From Patescibacteria group bacterium (GTDB lineage: Bacteria; Patescibacteriota; Microgenomatia; Levybacterales; UBA12049): 7,324 bases of DNA. A model generated the notes under the pieces. The model saw only the letters and a list, made by a program, of their open reading frames with translations. It had not been told where the DNA came from and ran no database searches. Position numbers and translations under genes: made by a program. Below are positions 6,113 through 7,324 of the stretch, in pieces (positions within the stretch are counted from its first letter, which is position 1; each line of letters starts with the position of its first letter). The DNA is taken from assembly GCA_018900295.1 (NCBI GenBank), contig JAHIGH010000194.1:1-7324 (forward strand). Direction: 5' to 3'.

Positions 6113-6952
6113 ATGGATAACAATAATCAGTTCTTCCCCAATCAACTACCGAATCATGCAGACAAAGAATATGAGCAAAAAAATCTTTCTACTGTTCAAG
6201 ATTTATCATTGCGTAAGCCTCAGGTAAGAAAAAGATTTTTACTAGCTCTATTTTTTCTTTTACTCCTAGTATTATTTATACAATTAATAAAATTAAAGGG
6301 GTCATCTCTGCATCAAGGGCAAAATAAAGCGATAATCCAACCAACTACAAATATTCAACAGGATAACACAAAAACCGGGGAATCCGCGTATGACATCACA
6401 ACTCCTCCTCCTGGTAAATTATACTGCCAAAGCACCCGTTTGGGTATCATTATTGAATATCCTGAATATTTGATTTGTGATGAAAATGACGAGATTATTC
6501 TCAAAAGAAAAAATGATGAATCATTTGTAGCCCCTGAAATAAAAATCAGGCCTATTAGCAAAATGTACGCGCATTCTGATAATTTTGAAAAAAATATACT
6601 ATCTTGGGCACATATGTCATGTTTTGGAGATGGGCCAATGGGATCATCCGATGGTACCATAATGATGGGTGGCACTAGTTGTCCGGAAGAAAGTATTATT
6701 TTGCAAAAAAATCATAATAAATATAATTTAGAACAATATAAAATTCAAAGAAAAATTGTAGCCGAAGCAGGCGGAAAAGTGCGCTGGGAAAGAAAAGAAA
6801 CTGTTATATTTTATAAATTAGATACTCCTGATTATTTTACGGTTATGATCTACACAGATCCTCAAAGTTCCAATCCCGATATCCCTAATAATTTAAAAAA
6901 TGAATTGCTTGATATTGCTGACTCATTTAGATACTTAAAAAACAGGAATTAA
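6113..6952 (+). CDS. Single-pass membrane protein with four-cysteine extracytoplasmic domain, function unknown
   Basis: I do not recognise a named family. The 279 residues comprise a polar cytoplasmic N-terminus (1-38, Asn/Gln-rich at first), a basic RKPQVRKR stop, one membrane helix (about 42-60), a Gln/Thr/Asn-rich linker (65-100) and an outside domain of about 180 residues. This domain starts KLYCQSTRLGIIIEYPEYLIC and ends LLDIADSFRYL. An opening aromatic/YP strand with a closing D-S-F-x-x-L helix or strand recalls PsbP/LpqN-like lipoprotein domains, but only loosely. Cysteines 105, 122, 170 and 190 could form two disulfides. The positive-inside pattern supports N-in, C-out. It starts 13 bp after the secreted peptidase-like protein, with AGG eight bases before the ATG, so the two are probably co-translated and may interact at the surface. 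Confidence 0.75.
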   Translation: MDNNNQFFPNQLPNHADKEYEQKNLSTVQDLSLRKPQVRKRFLLALFFLLLLVLFIQLIKLKGSSLHQGQNKAIIQPTTNIQQDNTKTGESAYDITTPPPGKLYCQSTRLGIIIEYPEYLICDENDEIILKRKNDESFVAPEIKIRPISKMYAHSDNFEKNILSWAHMSCFGDGPMGSSDGTIMMGGTSCPEESIILQKNHNKYNLEQYKIQRKIVAEAGGKVRWERKETVIFYKLDTPDYFTVMIYTDPQSSNPDIPNNLKNELLDIADSFRYLKNRN

Positions 6953-6971
6953 TAAGGTAAAATACTCCTAT

Positions 6972-7324
6972 ATGGTTTCCGTTATTATCGTCAACTATCA
7001 TGTTAGGAAAGAACTCTCTGCATGCATAGAATCTATTATTTCCAGCAAACCAAAAACTCCATACAAAATAATTGTCGTAGACAACGACGAAGAAAAATCC
7101 ATTCGAAAAGAGTTGCAAAAAAGGTTCCCAAAAGTAATATATATTCCAAATGCTAATAAAGGATTCGGGCAGGGAAACAATGCAGGAGCCATGCGCGCGA
7201 AAGGGGACTACCTCTTCTTTCTCAATCCTGACACAAAACTTCTTAACAACAATATCGATATTCTGATTGATTTTCTAAATAATCATAAAAAAGCAGCCAT
7301 AGTCGCCCCCCTTCTCTACAACAA
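6972..7324 (+). CDS. Family 2 glycosyltransferase, rhamnosyltransferase-like (3' partial)
   Basis: The first 117 codons of a GT2 (GT-A fold) enzyme. The N-terminus is MVSVIIVNYH, the nucleotide-binding strand. It is followed by KIIVVDNDE (about 32-40), then NKGFGQGNNAGA (63-74), the signature of the WcaE/RfbF-like rhamnosyltransferase branch, and FFLNPDT (82-88), where NPD stands in the place of the metal-binding DXD. Such proteins transfer a sugar from a nucleotide donor to a growing polysaccharide on the cytoplasmic side of the membrane. It begins 19 bp after the preceding membrane protein, same strand, so it probably belongs to the same transcript. An AAGG lies at 6954-6957 but is 14 bases from the ATG, farther than usual. 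The sequence runs off the window, so length and C-terminal membrane anchors cannot be judged. The sugar named by the family label is not established here. Confidence 0.85.
   Translation, partial: MVSVIIVNYHVRKELSACIESIISSKPKTPYKIIVVDNDEEKSIRKELQKRFPKVIYIPNANKGFGQGNNAGAMRAKGDYLFFLNPDTKLLNNNIDILIDFLNNHKKAAIVAPLLYN

Noticed and set aside
6355..7192. Minus-strand open frames opposite the membrane protein and the family 2 glycosyltransferase
   Set aside because: They are antisense to better supported genes and carry no recognisable features.
1..7324. Reassigned TGA codon, as in Gracilibacteria and Absconditabacteria
   Set aside because: None of the supported genes contains an in-frame TGA, and glycines use GGN codons. 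All visible stops are TAA or TAG, but this small sample does not require another code.
1..7324. CRISPR array, tRNA or rRNA genes
   Set aside because: I saw no regularly spaced identical direct repeats, no tRNA-like cloverleaf and no rRNA segments on either strand.

Overview
This is an AT-rich window (roughly one third G+C by eye) with tightly packed genes, read with the standard bacterial code. No in-frame TGA interrupts any gene. The mix suggests an uncultivated bacterium of the Patescibacteria/CPR type: an uncharacterised GT-C membrane glycosyltransferase, a short Y1 (IS200-like/RAYT-like) transposase, and a secreted delta-60 repeat protein with a FIMAH-like tail. That taxonomic guess is inference from gene style, not from a marker gene.

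Left part (1-1911, + strand): the last 19 codons of a gene whose end resembles a family 4 glycosyltransferase, followed after 7 bp by a 613-residue multi-spanning GT-C-type glycosyltransferase. Middle (1970-2727): a compact 758-bp mobile element. It is one intact HUH/Y1 transposase gene bounded by 32/33-bp inverted repeats that contain palindromes. The left repeat carries a perfect -35 box (TTGACA), and with a -10 17 bp downstream it would start transcription at or next to the transposase ATG. The right repeat contains the transposase stop codon. Then, on the minus strand (2756-3505), comes a class I SAM-dependent methyltransferase facing the element tail to tail.

Right part (3544-7324, + strand): a probable operon, divergent from the methyltransferase. 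It holds (i) an 851-residue secreted protein with a signal peptide, seven delta-60 repeats, a C39-like cysteine peptidase domain, an unassigned beta-type domain and a FIMAH-like C-terminal helical domain; (ii) a 279-residue single-pass membrane protein with four cysteines in its extracytoplasmic part; (iii) the start of a family 2 glycosyltransferase running off the window.

The genes fit an envelope or surface-polysaccharide region: three glycosyltransferases (two partial), a methyltransferase of a type common in such clusters, and a secreted/anchored protein pair. The substrates cannot be read from the sequence. The two points most worth following are the domain architecture of the secreted putative peptidase and the minimal design of the transposable element, whose ends overlap its own promoter and stop codon.
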